Shown: positions 1-13,853, numbered from the stretch's first letter. The stretch: DNA of 64,000 bases from Glandiceps talaboti (GCF_964340395.1 NC_135550.1:25182676-25246675); one strand, 5' to 3'. Translations and numbers: made by a program. The notes: generated by a model from the sequence alone, not told the origin.

Positions 1-2404
1 TCTGGCAAAGGAAGATATATACAATTTGTTAAATTGTAATTCGCTGTTGAAAAGACTGGCGTCCTTCAGAACATATGTTTATGCTGATGGTGCAATTGGC
101 ATCGTCTGACTGTTATGTTGAGCAGTGCTTTGAAAGATACAGAGCTTAGCAAGGCGCAGAGGGTGGATTTAATAGCAAGAGAGTGAAATTGATCGGAAAT
201 GTAACAGTAACAACTTGATTAGTTGTAAAGCGTGTAATTACGATTATTCAGTACAATGTCGACCGGTAGTGTAGAACAAGCCAATATTGCCTGGACTTGC
301 CTAGGAATTCATTACAAAAATCAAATAACCGCATCATTGCAATTTTCTAGCCAAACGCTTAATTTAACAATAATAAAAGCGTCGATTCGGTATGCATGAT
401 TGCCTTGATACATTTCAAACCCTGTTTTATTTCTGTGTCTCATTATGATCAAAAAAATCACCTGTTTTGTTAATAACAGTGTTTATTATTTTATTGTGTT
501 GAATAACAAAATCTTGGGCAATTATTAGGCGCTTTGGCACATGTTGTGGCTTGTATTTGAATAAATTCAAATTAGTTGTCAGTGGAATAGAAGCATTTCC
601 ATTATATCATGGCATGCCACCGTTATTAAACTCGCTATGGTTCTCTCACTCTACATTTAAACGCTTGTACCGAGCAAAATCGATCGATTGGACATTATTA
701 GAGAGTTGTCACTCAAATTTCAGCAATGCAATGTTACTGTTTTGGTAATTGACAACGAAACGAACACTACTCCACTTCTAGATAGAATTTCTGTAGGCAG
801 AGCGATTGCATTTGTAACACATTCAAAGGAGAAATCGATTTCAGCATCCGTTGTTCCCGGCTCATGTCGATTTCAGATATTCCCCATATCCAACGGTTTT
901 TCCCGAGAGTGACCCCCGATGAAATCCCGTTTCTAACAATATTTTCCCATAATTGGTTCAATTTTAAAAAATAAATCATGACCCTTTCTCTCTATCTCCT
1001 CAAAATGTATCGCTATGTGATTTTTTTCTCGCATCCTCGAGGAGTCTCTGCATGATAGCACTCTGTTGGTAAACATATTAGTCCGTTGTGTTGACAAATT
1101 GTAAAAATAATAATGGCGCTCATGTCTCGAGCAAATATATTTGAGGGGACTATCAATACGGCCTACTGCATTTAGCGAGCAGAGCAAACATCGCTTTGTT
1201 TGTCAGGCCATCCGAGGTTTGCTTTTTTCATACGCGTTATTGAGTCGCTCAATACATGCATAAACATCCCTGAAAAACGCGAATCTCTTGGGGGATGGGT
1301 AAAACGCCTTTCCTCAATTTCAACGCGCCTTGCCATAGAATGGATGACTATAACATACAAGATGAACAATGTTCGACTGATGGCCACCCACTCATTCATA
1401 TACAATTCAAGTTACACTTTTAATTTCATGCGAAGAAGTGAACTTTTCCAAAACATCTGGAAACTGAGAAGAGAGTGGCGGAAAAAATCTGGTAGCATTT
1501 GTCAGTGCTAGTGACAACTTTGGTACTCCTCGACCTCTCTCATCAGATCCTTTTAACGATAAAGATAAGGATCTTTTCGCGATGTCAGATATCTTAGAGC
1601 GACAAGCGACGTGAGGTTATGTGAATTATGACCGACTTGGATCACTCCGATATGATATCCTTTTTGTGGGGTTATTTTCATGCTTTTTACTCGTGCCATA
1701 GAACGTTGACAGGTGCACCCCGTATCCATTTCACAAGCCATTAAAGAGAACATGTTACGTTGGCGTAACAGTGATGCATTCTGCGGCGCTCAATCATTCT
1801 CCTATTCCTTCGTACGCTTGTTCGTTTCAATGCCGAAATGGACATGATATGAACATCCATCAAGCTTTTAATGTTTTCATATATCACTGGCTCCCACTGA
1901 TAGGTTTTATGCGATAAACGCAAAAGACCTTCAGTTGCAATTGTTTGGTTTGCACTCGCTTGACATTATCATCATGTGTGCCTTGAGTGATTTCTATGTA
2001 ATGATTCGGATATAGTATGTACATTTCATGTCAATAAAGGTCAAGTTCAAGAGATGTCAATACATATATTGTTATCTATTTGTTTTTATATATAATATTA
2101 TATTTTGAATTGATTTCATCAACTCATTGATGTGGGCTCAGGTGTAGTCTGAAGTGTAGGTTGTTCGTTTTTATTCTTTATCCGTATATTTTCCAGGTTA
2201 CTTGTTTTTCTGTGGTTGTTTTTAGTTTTTGGTTTTTCTTTTTGGTTTTGGTTGTGTATCAGTTTGTTTGTAACTTCCTACCTCCATGTTTGTACCTTGT
2301 ACCTTGTAGTTTTCACTTCCGAAATTGGTCCACCAGGGACTATAACTGGAAGATTTGTTTGCTCTCACTCAGTAAGCCGTCTACATGTCTTCAGACTGTT
2401 TCCG
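1..2404. other. non-coding stretch, no gene recognised
   Basis: All open frames here are short (at most about 100 codons), often lack an ATG start, and overlap on both strands, as expected by chance in AT-rich DNA. An AATAAA near 2033 is an isolated polyadenylation-like hexamer with no coding frame to attach it to. I see no repeat unit or hairpin of note. Confidence 0.6.
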
Positions 2405-2453
<49 letters not shown>

Positions 2454-2487
2454 GTCTGTATGTCTGTCTGTCTGTCTGTCTATCTGT
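2405..2487. repeat. (TGTC)n microsatellite
   Basis: Nearly pure tandem TGTC array of about 83 bp with two TATC interruptions and one TGTA. The same tetranucleotide family (TGTC or its complement GACA) recurs at 16.2, 48.0 and 60.6 kb. Cys/Leu/Val/Ser-rich frames across it are translation artefacts. Confidence 0.97.
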
Positions 2488-2757
2488 CACAAGGTCACAG
2501 TTACATCATGCGACAGTAACCATCCATTACTATTTATGTAATTGTCATGTTATTTGTAAAGCTAATATTGATTTGGAAAAAAAAAGAATATAAAAACATT
2601 ATGGAATTCCGTCTATTAATTCTTTCAACCATGGAGGTAGGAAAGATAAAGATAATCAACATAATTAACAAATACAGTAAGCAGTGAAAATATTATTATC
2701 CTTGGATTTTCAAATATCAAATTCGTCAATGTTCGACACAATGGACTTATTTTATCG

Positions 2758-2799
2758 TTGTTGTTGTTGCTGTTGTTGTTGTTGTTGTTGTTGTCATTG

Positions 2800-2837
<38 letters not shown>

Positions 2838-2875
2838 GGTGGTGGTGGTGATGGTGGTGATGATGATGATGTTGG

Positions 2876-2912
<37 letters not shown>

Positions 2913-2956
2913 ATTATCATTATTATAAGTGTGTGTGTGTGTGTGTGTGTGTGTGT
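2758..2956. repeat. compound (TTG)n-(GGT)n-(GAT)n-(TTG)n-(TG)n microsatellite
   Basis: About 200 bp of linked simple repeats. TTG triplets change into GGT, then GAT, then TTG again, and end in a TG dinucleotide run. The ordered transitions suggest successive point changes followed by slippage expansion. The poly-Asn and poly-Thr frames on the minus strand are artefacts of this array. Confidence 0.97.
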
Positions 2957-5900
2957 ACATGACCTTACATACGTTGCGATGATCAAAATTCAGACCAGCT
3001 TTGTATACGATGGAGAGAGTGGGAGTGATGTTTATTTATGATTTAATAACTGAACGAACGTAGAAGGACTACATCCGTGGAAGGTGTCAGTACACTTTTC
3101 GGTTTATCAGATGTGTAGAATACAGATCCACGGATGTGGTTTAATTTCCAGGATGTTTTCAATCGTGTGTTTTCAGATAGAGAAATACAAACTAATGAAA
3201 TGTCCTAGTATGTCAACAGCTCTCCAAATGTGTGACGTCATATATTGAGATTTAGCATCCTACTTCATAACACGTTTCGTCACATCATTCAGTACTGCAT
3301 CGGTATGTCAAGTGAAGGCATGGTTTACCGGAAGTGGAGCAAATGTGCCAAACCACGGTATGTTCTGCTCTGCGTGGACTTGTCTCCGCGATAATTAGCT
3401 ACTTATGCCATAGACCATACTTATGCCAACTTCTCTTCATTAAAAAAATTAGCAAGCAAACACGATGAGTGGTTGAATAGCGTTACATGTGAATGGAAGA
3501 CAAAGAAGTTGAGAATCGGTTTCTGCAAATTACTCTGTTAGAACAATTAGGCGGCAAACACTTGGTCTTTTTGTGACTAGGTTTAAGTGATGTCTTTGAC
3601 ACCTCTAGGTGGATTTTACAGCTTTTTCCTTTGTCTTAAGTAATTACTTTGTGACAATACCTGAACCGCTTGGATATGCCTTAGCTGGGAATCTGTCAGA
3701 GCTCAACATGGGATGAGAAACAGAATTGATTCAGATGGGAATATAGATAAAAACATACTGGCTGTGTTTTGCATTATTTTGTAAAATATCTTCACAGGGT
3801 AAAAATAATTGGAAAATTATAACATTTTCCAGCAAAAAAAAACTGTCCCGCTAGTGAGGACTTACCGAAGGGTATGCCACGATTACCTCTGGCGTTCTGA
3901 ATCCATTATACGTCACGGTATTGTTATATGCGGTTTCCTAATTTCCTAAGTTAGTTTCCCACCAGTTTGTTAATTTTTCCGTTTCTTAGTTGTTACTAAT
4001 CCGATGTGAACTGTTACGTTTGCTAATAGTAAATTAAAATGCTAACTATCAGACCCGCCCCCTGACTTGTTTTCAGAGGGGATAAAGTAAACTCGAGCAC
4101 CTGTGTTTTGAAATTAGGAAACTGTGACTTTCAGTTGTAGCTCTGCCTAAACGTGTTTATGTGTTAGAATGCTGTATTTAGCCAGTACGATGCAGAGTAA
4201 GTTCGTCTTAGCGATTCTCTACGTGTAACTGAAATATCGAATAAATGCGACTGTGTCTGAGTTCAAACTTCAACAAATTAATTGTGTCCTTCTGTGAAAG
4301 ATATTTTACAACTCGCTACAGTATTGTGACATGATGTCATTCATAGTACATGTATAACCATGGAAATACTCCTTTTGAATTATGCCGTCTATGTATGATC
4401 ACACCCGACCCTATACAGTATATTGTGATGAGTGTTCGCTGCACACTTTAGATCGTGTTCTAGCTGCTGCCTTGTCATAAGTCTGACACCGTTGCATATG
4501 CGTAGTATTGCAAGACAATAAGTTACGTCGGTATCGGATTAAATTTTGTCAAAGTGAAACGATTATCCGTTTCAGAAAAACTACCCCGTTTAAAATTAGC
4601 TTACATGACCCAAAATGCATTACGTGCTTAGACATGTTGCATAAATCATACTATAAGCTTACAACCTCTCTGTCCTACAAGAACACTATATCGCTTTCTC
4701 TCAGATGTTTGTTAGCATGTTCAATTTGGACCAGGGCTAAACATTCTAGCAAATACGTTCTATATAGAACAACAGCGAGTGACTAATAAATATATATCAA
4801 CGCATGCAAATTCCAATTTGCTGAAAATGGCTAGATGCCGAATTTGACTTTTGTGGACTGTTTTGTTCATATTTATTTACGGTCGATCTCCTTTGACCAT
4901 TGCAATTCGAATGAACGTTTCGAGCCAAGGTTTATTTGCAGTGATCACACAATCAAAATTTCTGACCTGGTTGTTACGATATTGTACATTACCAGTCACT
5001 CACAGTTTCTAGTAAACTGTTTTATGCAACACCTGTGCTTAGAATTTTGACAACTCTAACTTTGCCTCAAACTTTCTAAATTTTTAAACTAAATCTTGAT
5101 TTGTTCGCAACGAACGGATGATTAAAGTTTATGATATTCAATCAATCGTTATGTCTATTATGATCAATTTTGATATTTAATTAATCAACATATTCTATAT
5201 TCGTTGTTGTCGAATTGTACATGTAATAGTCATGTGAGATCATGGTCAGTATTGGTGGATTTTCTGCTTTGATATGTATTTGTCAATCAGTCTCAATCTG
5301 TTTACAACATATCATTCCGAGGAAATTGTTCTAACTGAAACGAGAAATCAACCACATGCTAACTATTGATTAGCCTATTTTGTAATACTGTTCGTTACCA
5401 TGGTTATAAATGAATGTTTCAGGCAACTACTCCTCGTGGTTTGGGAGTTGACTCAGAAAAAAACAAACTTTATTTTCCACAGTTGAATTTTAAGGAGAAA
5501 AAAAAATTGCCAAAGTTCACCTTGTGGATTTCGGATTTAATTTGTGACTACATCTCGAGTTCAGGGTCTACGGTTCTCTGACACTGAGATAATACTTGGA
5601 TACCACAGGTGGCAACCAGCCTCCACAACTAATCGAATGAGAATCGTACCACAAGCGTGCTTGGTTTGTCATTCAATCGTACCTTTCAATGAGTACAGTT
5701 GTCTGCTACTATGTTATACTGCAATAATAGTGAGTACACTGACGAAATTATCTTGACAGAGAAAAACTCGCTTGTAGTTCTCTCGGAGCGTTTATACAAG
5801 TCCACAATGAGGAGTAAGCCAATTGTCTGCAAACTGGTGCAAAAAGGGTTAAAATAACACTGTTTGCGTTAGTGAATACCAGGCCCGCGATGGGAATGTG

Positions 5901-7554
5901 TGCACAATAGAACAAACCAAATTGAACAAGCAAAACACTTTCATTGTGTTCAGTCAGTCGAACTGAGCACACACTGAAAGCAAAGTGAGCGCTTGATTGT
6001 CATGTTTAATAAACTGATTTGTGTGTTTAAAGTTTTTGATTATGTTTTGTTGAGACTAATTTATGTCACTTCAAAAGACCAAGTCACTAAGCGTGAGAAA
6101 ACGTCTTCACTTTCCAAAAGAAAAACAGACGATTCGTCTTTTTCAAGGTTTCAAAGTAGTCGACGAAACGAACCTCGTTACGTTTAAGGTTCTGATTGTT
6201 GACTATTTTCTGAGGAAGACCTAATTGAAACGAACAGAATGTTCATTACAAAAACGAAACTGTTCCACCTTGTTGGGTTGCTAAACGGTGGGTGGGCCAT
6301 GTTAACACGGCAAATAAATGCCCGCAAACAACTTTATTTGTTGAGATGTACACACCCTTAGTGTCTGTTATCGTCATAGGAAGCATGGCCACCTTCAGCC
6401 TTCAAACAAAGCCGTACAAACAAAGTCAAGCCGTGCCAAGTTCAATTAGAAAGCCCAAATTATTATGCCAAGCTGCGTTTTTGTGGTTACGGCCCGCAGG
6501 CCTACTTTTAACCAATCATTAAGCAATGAACAATGTCTGACGTAGTATTTTATTTTGGTTTGTTGAAACAATTTCCGGTAATGGAATCACTCTCGGTTTG
6601 TAAGTTGTGATACGAATACAATGAAAGAAATATAAAGCATTTAATGAAGAGAGAAAACATTGTATGTTGAGCGCTTGTTTAAACCTTTTCCAGTGTGCAT
6701 TGAGTGTTTATTTCAACTTTTCCAGTAAAAATATATATTTCCCGCCAAAATAGGATTGTGAATACAATTCTTGTTTCTTTCCGTGATAAATTCACTTTGC
6801 TCCACTTTATGTGAGACAGTCATACAAGCAGTCGTTCTAAATAAGATGATTTCAAAAAATTAGTCTAAAAGTGGCGATATAGTTTAGACAATATCGATTT
6901 TACAATGTGCCCCTCAACAGTTAGGTTGGTGTAGACACATTCAGACTTAATTCCGAGGAACAGGAGAAAACTTGAATACCTTACTATAACTGTATTGATA
7001 TACAGGACAAGGTCGGCGTGATTGCTAAAGTGTGGACATCACCTTTATCCGTTTATTGTTGATCATTTGTAAAAAACGTGATGTGAATCTGTGCTACATA
7101 ATTACTCTTTTGTTGTCGTTTTGTTTAAAAGGTCATTGCCATCATCATTGTCATTCTTGGTCAAATTGGTTACCTATTACTAATATGAGAGAAGTGTTTA
7201 CTATATGTCACTGTGTCTTTGTCCCGCCAACAAAGAACGTACAACAGCTGATGACAGATACTAACAAACTTTTACCACAAACTATCCATGCATGACGTGA
7301 TCGTTGCTAGGGTTACCCAATTCATCAGGTTACCCTAATGTTTATCAAATTTTATTTCTTTTCTTGAAATTTCAGCTACAATTTGACCGGATCTCGTCCA
7401 ACTCGTCATCACTTAATTACATCTCGTTCAATTGCATGTACATAGTCAAGTCCTTTTCGTAAGCGTCTCACCGTCGGCGAAATTTGAATATCGCTTTTTC
7501 CACCAGGGTTTCATGAAAATATCAAGAGAAGATTATTCTAAACATTTAATACTC
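2957..7554. other. non-coding stretch with one CRE octamer
   Basis: No coding frame is convincing. A full CRE octamer is at 3233-3240, in the extended form GTGACGTCAT. An RFX-like half palindrome GTTACCATGG starts at 5394. Otherwise it is AT-rich sequence without evident repeats. Confidence 0.55.
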
Positions 7555-7754
7555 GTATGTATGTATGTATGTATGTATGTATGTATGTATGTATGTATGT
7601 ATGTATGTATGTATGTATGTATGTATGTATGTATGTATGTATGTATGTATGTATGTATGTATGTATGTATGTATGTATGCATGTATGTATGTATGTATGT
7701 ATGTATGTATGTGTGTGTGTGTGTGTGTGCGTATGTGTGTGTATATATATATAT
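7555..7754. repeat. (GTAT)n-(GT)n-(AT)n compound microsatellite
   Basis: About 155 bp of nearly perfect ATGT tetranucleotide with one ATGC variant near 7677, followed by a GT run and a short AT run. All three forward frames and the minus strand stay open through it because a 4-bp unit without stops repeats, which produces spurious Met-Tyr-Val-Cys frames. Confidence 0.97.
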
Positions 7755-8836
7755 CTTGTTGTTGTGGGTTACAGTTCGGGAGATTCCTTTCCAGTTTCTA
7801 AATATGTAAAAAAAAAATATTCCCACTAATGTTTGCTAATACTTGACTTTCGACGACTCACATCTGTAAAAAAAGATTTTTTTGTTTAATAAGTTTCCCA
7901 GTCCTAATATTCCCCTTTTATTCCATTTTCAAAATCCCCTTTCATCCATCTATGTCTTCCTACACCTGGCTTCTCTACGATGGTATATCCACTCTATACC
8001 TGTTCTTACTGTCTTGCACCGTTACATACACTGTGAATTATATACGAAGACCGAGTGGAATCAAATGTTTCAGTACATTTGAGTCTAATCAAAAGAATCT
8101 TATAGTTCGTACCTCGGGGTCAGTATCCACGAGTACTGATACATAGAAACCATTATCTAAATCATTAGACTCGTAAATTAAATATTTGACATATTTCGTC
8201 TTTTACTTTACAAAACATCAAAAAGTAAAACATTTACATTGAAAATCTGGAATATTTCTGTATTTTTTCAACTCGGCATTTCCAATACCATCTCAAAAAA
8301 ATATACGCCGATTTCTTGTTCCAAGTTGCTCAGAATAATCCTTGATATTTTTTTCGTCAAAAAGTGTAATGTAAGTGGTACGCCTTCTAGTTGATAGTAG
8401 TAATTCCAATTTGTTTTAAGATTTATGACTGCGATGTGAGTCTGAAAAAACAGGGCTTTCACCTCGTCGATTTAGAGTAAAAAGAGCGAAAAGTTAATGG
8501 ATGTTTGCTGGTGCCTTGGCGCTGACAATCGCCGTTCAAATGACAAGTCATGTTATTTATCTCCTAGGCGTGTGACACTATATCGTTAATAAGAATCCAT
8601 TAATCTACTTGTGTTCGGTGGCAACACACAAAGTGGGTGATCTTTAGATCTTACATGAACCAGCCACAATTGTAGTTTATTGATGACATGTAAAATCATC
8701 AAAATCGTTAGCATTCAAAATAATATATATTATATAACATGTATATTCAATATAGACTTACAATGCAATTTAAGGAATAAGGATGTTATAAGTCTTTACT
8801 CGGAGTTTCACACAGGGTATATATTTGTATGTAATA

Positions 8837-8837
<1 letters not shown>
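7755..8837. other. non-coding stretch, nothing recognised
   Basis: AT-rich sequence with short chance frames only. I see no hairpin, tandem repeat or regulatory cluster. Confidence 0.55.

Positions 8838-8914
<77 letters not shown>
8838..8914. repeat. (TA)n microsatellite
   Basis: About 75 bp of alternating TA with one TG interruption near the left end. It is self-complementary and could extrude a cruciform. Confidence 0.97.
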
Positions 8915-8916
<2 letters not shown>

Positions 8917-9352
8917 CAAAATAAGTCTACAGGACTACCAAATAACTGTTGTGTAATTATACAGTTATGCAGTTTGTTGACTCTGTCAGTTTACAATTCA
9001 AAGGTTCGTATTCATAGATTCACGATTTCTAAATTGTCGATACAGTAGGCGACGCTTTCACAAATAGGACAGAGTGTGTGGCTATTTTTACCATGGTAAG
9101 ATGGGGTGACGGTGGGAGGGAGGTTATAGCTATCGACAAATTGCGCATTTCTTAAGTGAATTTCCGATATTTTTATTGCAGTAGTTTATTTCGTTATTCC
9201 GTGGATACTTAGTGCATGCACAGGCATGAAGTTCTTGTCTGTAGTGCGTGTTAGTGGCTCAACGTGTAGATCAAACGTATCACATCTTACGCTATCTGAA
9301 TTTTCTTCGTCGTCGTCTTCGTCATCATCGGTATTGTCACCTTCTTCTTTTG

Positions 9353-9353
<1 letters not shown>

Positions 9354-9394
<41 letters not shown>

Positions 9395-9429
9395 AATAAT
9401 ACTCCTAGTAATAATAATAATAATAATAA
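9354..9429. repeat. (CAA)n-(TAA)n microsatellite
   Basis: A CAA triplet array passes into imperfect AAT triplets. The poly-Asn frame across it is an artefact. Confidence 0.95.
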
Positions 9430-12400
9430 CTATAACAAAAGAGTAACTAAATGATAATTGAGTCCGAAACCATACTTTCGTGGTTTTCGTCATTACTCAT
9501 ACTAAACACTTTGATTGATCGAATTAATTTCAAAATAAACAAATCACGACTATTCACATGAGATAACTATTTGATTGATTGTTAAACGAAACATTACGAA
9601 CATGTAGAGCAAATCGAACACTTCTGAAATGTACAGTGAAACAAATAAATCACTACAACTGACAAAGTTGTAAACTGCAACAAATGACTGATCGAGAAGA
9701 AACGAACAGTGTCGTTGATACAAAAAAAACACAATTATTCAGACGAAATTTCTATTGAACCAGCAAAACGTGGATACAAAGATGGTCAATTAAATCTAAT
9801 GATATAGCGTGAAATTAATGAATTATACTTGCAGAATTAACAAGAGATAACGTCAACTATAAATAAACCTGGTAACGATACTGAGTTTGTATGTATTAGC
9901 AGTGTAAATCAAACTGGAGTGTCTCTCGGTCAGTCTTGTTTTAAAAGAAAATGTTTCACTAAAACAGTTATCACTGTGATTATGACATAGGCAGTGGTGA
10001 ATACAGCAGTTGAAACTGATAATAGGTCGGTTAAGTCAATCAGATGGTCTTCGTCGGGGGAAAAAGGAACATTTCCCCTCATTGTTTACTAGAGGGCGCA
10101 CGTCTATAAAATGACTGACACCTCTGCCCCGTCATTTTTTCCTCACCAAAGAAGGGAAAGGTCAGATTAACAAACCAAGAGTACGGAAAGGGGCAGAATT
10201 TCGATGTAAGCCAACAGTGTGTCAAGTATTGGCACTATATTCACAAAACGTAGAAACAACGGTACTTGTAGGTATTTGCACTCCGATAGAATGTCATCTG
10301 AAGAGGTTTTGTAAAAACTGCTTAGTCATCCACTTTCGTTATAACATACCGATGAAAAATTTAATTGCAACACAACAGGTTGAAAATTGCCCCCGTTTCT
10401 GCTGTGTTTCTTTTCATTTAGTTTGTACACTGTTACTTAGTCTATATGTATGTATATATACATGCCTATCTTTAACCTTAACGTGTGTAAATTTTCACGT
10501 AAAATGTATATTTGACACGAGCAAACGATTGCTCCAGGCGAATCTCTGTAGCCCGGGACTGCTACTGTAACAGTACTGTTTCTTTTTACATGTAATACAT
10601 TCGAATATGACAACACGGATATGTGGAAAACAGTTGGGAAAACGTGGATCCGAGGCTCTTTAGACCTGAGAACATGGATTCTAGGCCACATAGAAGACCC
10701 GAACCGTGACCTAGCGTCTTGAAGTTGATTTGAGCAACGACTTGTGCAAATCAACTCCGAGCCTAGAGTATGGCTTCTTCATATATAAAACCGTTGTATT
10801 GACGAACACCAGGACGGAATATTTGTTAGTAAGTCAACTATCAATACATCGTCCTTCTCACGATCCGTAAAGATGCACTAGCCTTTATGTCTTTCAGAAA
10901 ACTGTTTATCGTGACGGTCTGACATGTATCGTTCGTTAAATACTCGTAGCCGGGTAGCATGTTTTAAGGACTTGGTGGACCGCGAGTCTCCTGTCACCTC
11001 AGATCAGGTTCTGGTGAGTCAGTCACGTCAGTAACCAGTCCATAAAACAGTGCCTCTTTCTACATTAGAATTTCTTGTTCATTGAATTCGGAAGAAGAAT
11101 TCTATAAGCTTAATTGCATACAAAAATATGAGGGGAAGTGAAAACGGGGGAGATAAAAGTTGAGAAGTAAACTCTTTTCAAACTTTTATCACAAGGTCAG
11201 GATCGGGTGATAAGTCATGAATAATGATGACTGTTGTTGTTACAAATCAGTGGGGTTGACATCTGGAACTAATTTATCACTAAAATACAAAAGATTGATG
11301 AAGATTTATAGAGTGTAAAATGACATAGCAGTGACAACCTTTTTTTTGCCCTATGTACAGGGTTGTTACATGTCATGTATTGTGGTTCTTAAAAAATGAC
11401 ATACTATGAACTATATTCTGAACTGATAATCGCAAATTATAGTGACTACACAAAGAAAAGAAAGAATAAGTAACGGATGGCGATAGAAATGTTGTTTCAT
11501 TTCTGTTCAACTTTCTTATCTCGGTTGACCAAAGTAGTAGATACACACTTTCTGTATAGAGGGCGCTATTTAGAATACCCTCCATTCCGTTTTCGTCCAG
11601 TGGCGCCATGGGTAAACCATAAAAGGAAATATTGGTCTTCATGAAAAGAATTAGGTAACACTAAGCGATTGATTATCGAAAGGTTGATGACATGGTACTA
11701 AGATCACCCTATAGACTAGTGTTAAGAGTTCAGTCAACAATATTGTTGAGTACCCGTTTAGAAATTTCTTACCATGAATAAAAGTGAGTTTACATTCGCA
11801 GTAAGCCGTAAAATGCAAAGCTATCTTGTTGAGCTTGTCAATAGTCAAATGAAAGTTGTCTATATGTCTTTGTTGTCACCCGGATTTTAAAACTCTCGTC
11901 AACACGGGGAGTATTATTCAAAGTCATTGTTAGGCTGTCGTCAACTTTTAGTACACAATAATGGGAGGGAGGGGGGTGTATAAATATATATATACATATA
12001 TCATTAAAAAGATGGATCCTTGGATATGAGCAAATTAAAGCGATGAGCTCCTAATATATCGCGTGTAACCCTTTCCCAACCAATGACGCAGCTCTTGTTA
12101 AAATATTTGTTCGTCTCCAAGAGTGACTCTGTCATGTGTACAAAAAAGCTTCTTCAAAGCCAGTTTTGCCAATTTTTATAACTCTATCTGATGCAGAATT
12201 GGTAAAAATTGAAATGTGTGGGTCTCCAACCATAAAGAAATGCAGTTAAGATCATGATAAATCAGCCTCGCTTTTTTATCTTCTTTAACACCTTTATACA
12301 TTCAAAGTATTTCACCAAATCGATTTTTTAAAATACGTAGGTGCAACCATGACAAATATAAAAGGGAAACTGTGCTTCTGTTGGAATTGCTTAATTTATA

Positions 12401-13235
12401 TGTCGTCAAAAGAAACACTGGTTCTGCTTTCATAATGCGATATTGTACGTAGACGTGACCCATCTCGCATATGATTTTGCGCCACCACAGGCGTAAAATG
12501 TATGTCTTTTGTTTTACTTGGTCATATCCAAGGCTCAACGTAAGATTGTTGTACCGTTGTAAGATACTAGTATGTGGTACATGGTTTCGACAGCTTTCAA
12601 TTATCTACTGTCTATCCATTTTGGTTTCCTATTTATTTCATGTGTCACTGTGGTTATATTGGGTATTTTTGTTGAGTTTTAGAAGTGCAGCCAAGTAGTT
12701 CTAGTGACTAAGTGTACGTGTATACAAATACTGGTTGTGTATGGGGCCTTGTTATCGTAGTTATACGAACACAAATCACTCTTTATCATTGTAATTTTGC
12801 TTGTAAAGTTTACCATGTATCATTATGATAGAGAAGGCAACCCATAATATGTGGACAGGCCTATGAATTCACCACGAATCCACACAGCGCTTACGACCAT
12901 TTAGTATACCACGATTAATGGTGTTAATCAATAGCGCCCTCTGTCGATTGGGTAAAAACCGGGAGAAAACATATCGGGAATGTGTAATAAGTTTGTGCAG
13001 GCCTAGTCGTATCACGTCTGACAAAAATGACCTTACAGGTGTAAATTAATGTTGACTTTCATCTAGCTAGGGGGCGCCCTTGAAGAAAGAGAAATTTGTA
13101 TCAGCATAAAACGTGTCGTAAATATTCGGATTGAAAAGCAGAGCTACAAAACTGGATAGTCTAATCAAAGCCAAACGATAAACTGTGACTAGCTTTCGCC
13201 CTACACGAAGTACCATGTATCTGGATGTCGGGTTG
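9430..13235. other. non-coding stretch carrying a CTCF-like motif cluster
   Basis: No coding frame is convincing; the longest, about 117 codons near 10217, opens with GTG and looks random. The feature of note is the motif cluster described separately at 10090-13077. Confidence 0.55.
10090..13077. promoter_or_regulatory. cluster of four perfect CTCF-core-like motifs
   Basis: The vertebrate CTCF core is YAGRKGGCRS. Exact matches occur at 10090-10099 (TAGAGGGCGC, plus), 11557-11566 (TAGAGGGCGC, plus), 12934-12943 (CAGAGGGCGC, minus) and 13068-13077 (TAGGGGGCGC, plus). A partial site, CCAGTGGCGCC, is at 11597. With about 37% GC, roughly one such match is expected in the whole window on both strands, so four in 3 kb is striking. 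CTCF and its core motif are conserved across bilaterians. Binding and insulator function are inferred, not shown. Confidence 0.5.
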
Positions 13236-13467
13236 TCGGTGGCCGCGTGGTTTAGTAGCTCGTACGCCTCTTACCCCTGCAGCCTGGGTTCGAACCCGCC
13301 AGGTGTCGGCTGGTTAAAATTTGCCACGCTGTAAGTAAGAAGAGTGTCGTTCAGTTTGACTCTACTGTACAACGCAGGTTTTCCCCGGGTACTCCGGTTT
13401 CCTCCTGTACTAACACTGAACCAAAGGAGCCTATAAATGGGACTAGCTACCGTTGGTTATCCGATAA
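13236..13467 (+). mobile_element. tRNA-derived SINE
   Basis: The head has an internal RNA polymerase III promoter: an A-box-like TGGTTTAGTAGCTCG at 13248-13262 and a perfect B box GGTTCGAACCC at 13287-13297, about 25 bp apart as in tRNA genes. It does not close as a proper tRNA acceptor stem, and it continues into a non-tRNA body with a GC-rich segment near 13381-13405 (CCCCGGGTACTCCGG). It ends in A-rich ATAAATAA running into a GATA array, a common SINE tail. A degenerate copy of the body lies at 26328-26440. The 5' boundary and target duplication are not resolved. I cannot assign a named family with certainty. Confidence 0.85.
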
Positions 13468-13471
13468 ATAA

Positions 13472-13558
<87 letters not shown>
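13468..13558. repeat. (GATA)n microsatellite at the SINE tail
   Basis: About 88 bp of pure GATA directly follows the A-rich SINE end and finishes in a short A run. It probably expanded from the SINE tail after insertion. Confidence 0.97.
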
Positions 13559-13559
<1 letters not shown>

Positions 13560-13853
13560 AAAAATATTATATTTTGTGTCTTTCCACAAAACTCAGCCTA
13601 TATTCTGTTGATCTCTGATGTTAACCTACCACTGAGTGACATCCATCGTCTTTGATCACAATCCACACATCATACAAGACTAACTTTGACATCGTCTCCG
13701 CTTTCAAGTGATTGCACCACCTGCTAAAACATTGATATCAATGAACATTTCACTCGGTGTTTAGTAGCTCATTATCCAGTATGATCGAAGCCTTACTATA
13801 GTCAGTCTACGTTTACATACCGGGATAGACGCACTCTTTAGGATATTTTACTC

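Noticed and set aside
2625-2986. Poly-Asn and poly-Thr frames on the minus strand
   Set aside because: They cross the triplet microsatellite and have no flanking protein-like sequence.
7432-7829. Three overlapping Met-Tyr-Val-Cys-rich open frames and one minus-strand His-Thr frame
   Set aside because: They are translations of a tetranucleotide microsatellite whose unit contains no stop in any frame.
13236-13310. A genuine tRNA gene
   Set aside because: A and B boxes are present but the acceptor stem does not close and the sequence continues into a SINE body with an A-rich, GATA-repeat tail.
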